DNA of 6,606 nt from Candidatus Poribacteria bacterium (GTDB taxonomy: Bacteria > Poribacteria > WGA-4E > WGA-3G). The notes under the pieces were generated by a model, which worked only from the letters and a program-made list of their open reading frames with translations, was not told the DNA's origin and ran no database searches. Every line of letters begins with the position of its first letter. The first letter of the stretch is position 1. The position numbers were made by a program, and so were the translations under genes. Positions 6,555 through 6,606 of this stretch are shown here, one piece after another. The stretch covers positions 1-6,606 of the forward strand of contig JAPPMR010000208.1 of NCBI GenBank assembly GCA_028818995.1. The letters are read 5' to 3'.

Positions 6555-6555
6555 A
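5712..6555 (-). repeat. Direct repeat copy B: Hsp70 NBD paralogy
   Basis: Partner of 2945-3788, equal in length (844 bases) and in the same orientation. In this copy the ATPase motifs are intact (E, DLGGGT and D kept). The right end of the similarity is sharp: CGTTGATCATGATTA is shared by both copies (3774-3788 and 6541-6555), and the next base differs completely because this gene is interrupted there. Confidence 0.85.
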
Positions 6556-6606
6556 GGACTTACGCAAAACTATGAAAATAGTTGACTTAAGTTGTGTAAT
6601 GTGGCA
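6556..6606. mobile_element. Possible insertion-sequence end or rearrangement junction (partial)
   Basis: Hsp70 similarity to the paralogue stops exactly at 6555/6556 and is replaced by sequence starting GGACTTACGCAAAA, running to the window edge. It holds a small hairpin (AACTAT at 6568-6573, GAAA loop, ATAGTT at 6578-6583). A sharp loss of homology inside a conserved domain next to such a sequence is what an inserted mobile element would produce. No transposase is in view and no matching inverted repeat can be seen, so a deletion or inversion junction is equally possible. Confidence 0.35.

Overview
The window looks like an accessory segment of a bacterial chromosome. Taxonomic clues are indirect. 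The left edge carries a phytanoyl-CoA dioxygenase (PhyH) family gene. It is followed by UPF0175/DUF3368 and DUF433/DUF5615 pairs, which are common in Cyanobacteria and in Candidatus Poribacteria; the latter are also rich in PhyH paralogues. A Poribacteria-like organism is my tentative guess, not a demonstrated assignment. All genes use ordinary bacterial signals (ATG starts, AAGGA/GAGG-type ribosome binding sites, one extended -10 promoter).

Left part, plus strand (1-1859). First comes the 3' end of a PhyH-like oxygenase (1-399). A promoter-bearing gap follows, then a UPF0175 antitoxin-like gene (570-854) overlapped by a DUF3368 PIN-like toxin gene (830-1357). Next is a DUF433 antitoxin-like gene (1436-1651) overlapped by the first half of a DUF5615 PIN-like toxin gene (from 1635). 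This second toxin loses its family sequence between about 1749 and 1800, just where the convergent block begins. The left part therefore holds one apparently intact and one decayed type II toxin-antitoxin-like module.

Right part, minus strand (1801-6555), transcribed right to left. First is a large Hsp70-derived protein (4311-6554): the second half of an Hsp70 nucleotide-binding domain with intact catalytic motifs, a substrate-binding beta domain, and a HEAT-like helical C-terminus in place of the usual lid. Its first 140 or so residues are missing because homology stops abruptly at 6555/6556, where foreign sequence resembling an insertion-sequence end begins. Second is an Hsp70 nucleotide-binding domain standing alone (2918-4204). 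It is a paralogue about 73% identical to the first over 281 residues (hand count), but altered at several ATPase residues. Third is a 355-residue protein with an HELSH zinc-metallopeptidase signature (1801-2868).

The most interesting proposal is that these three genes once formed, or still form, an unusual chaperone-peptidase unit: an active Hsp70-HEAT protein, a catalytically degenerate Hsp70-domain partner, and a zincin. In this copy the first gene is broken, and the whole block is bounded on both sides by truncated genes, which suggests past rearrangement. No RNA gene or CRISPR array was seen, and no gap between genes exceeds about 170 bases.
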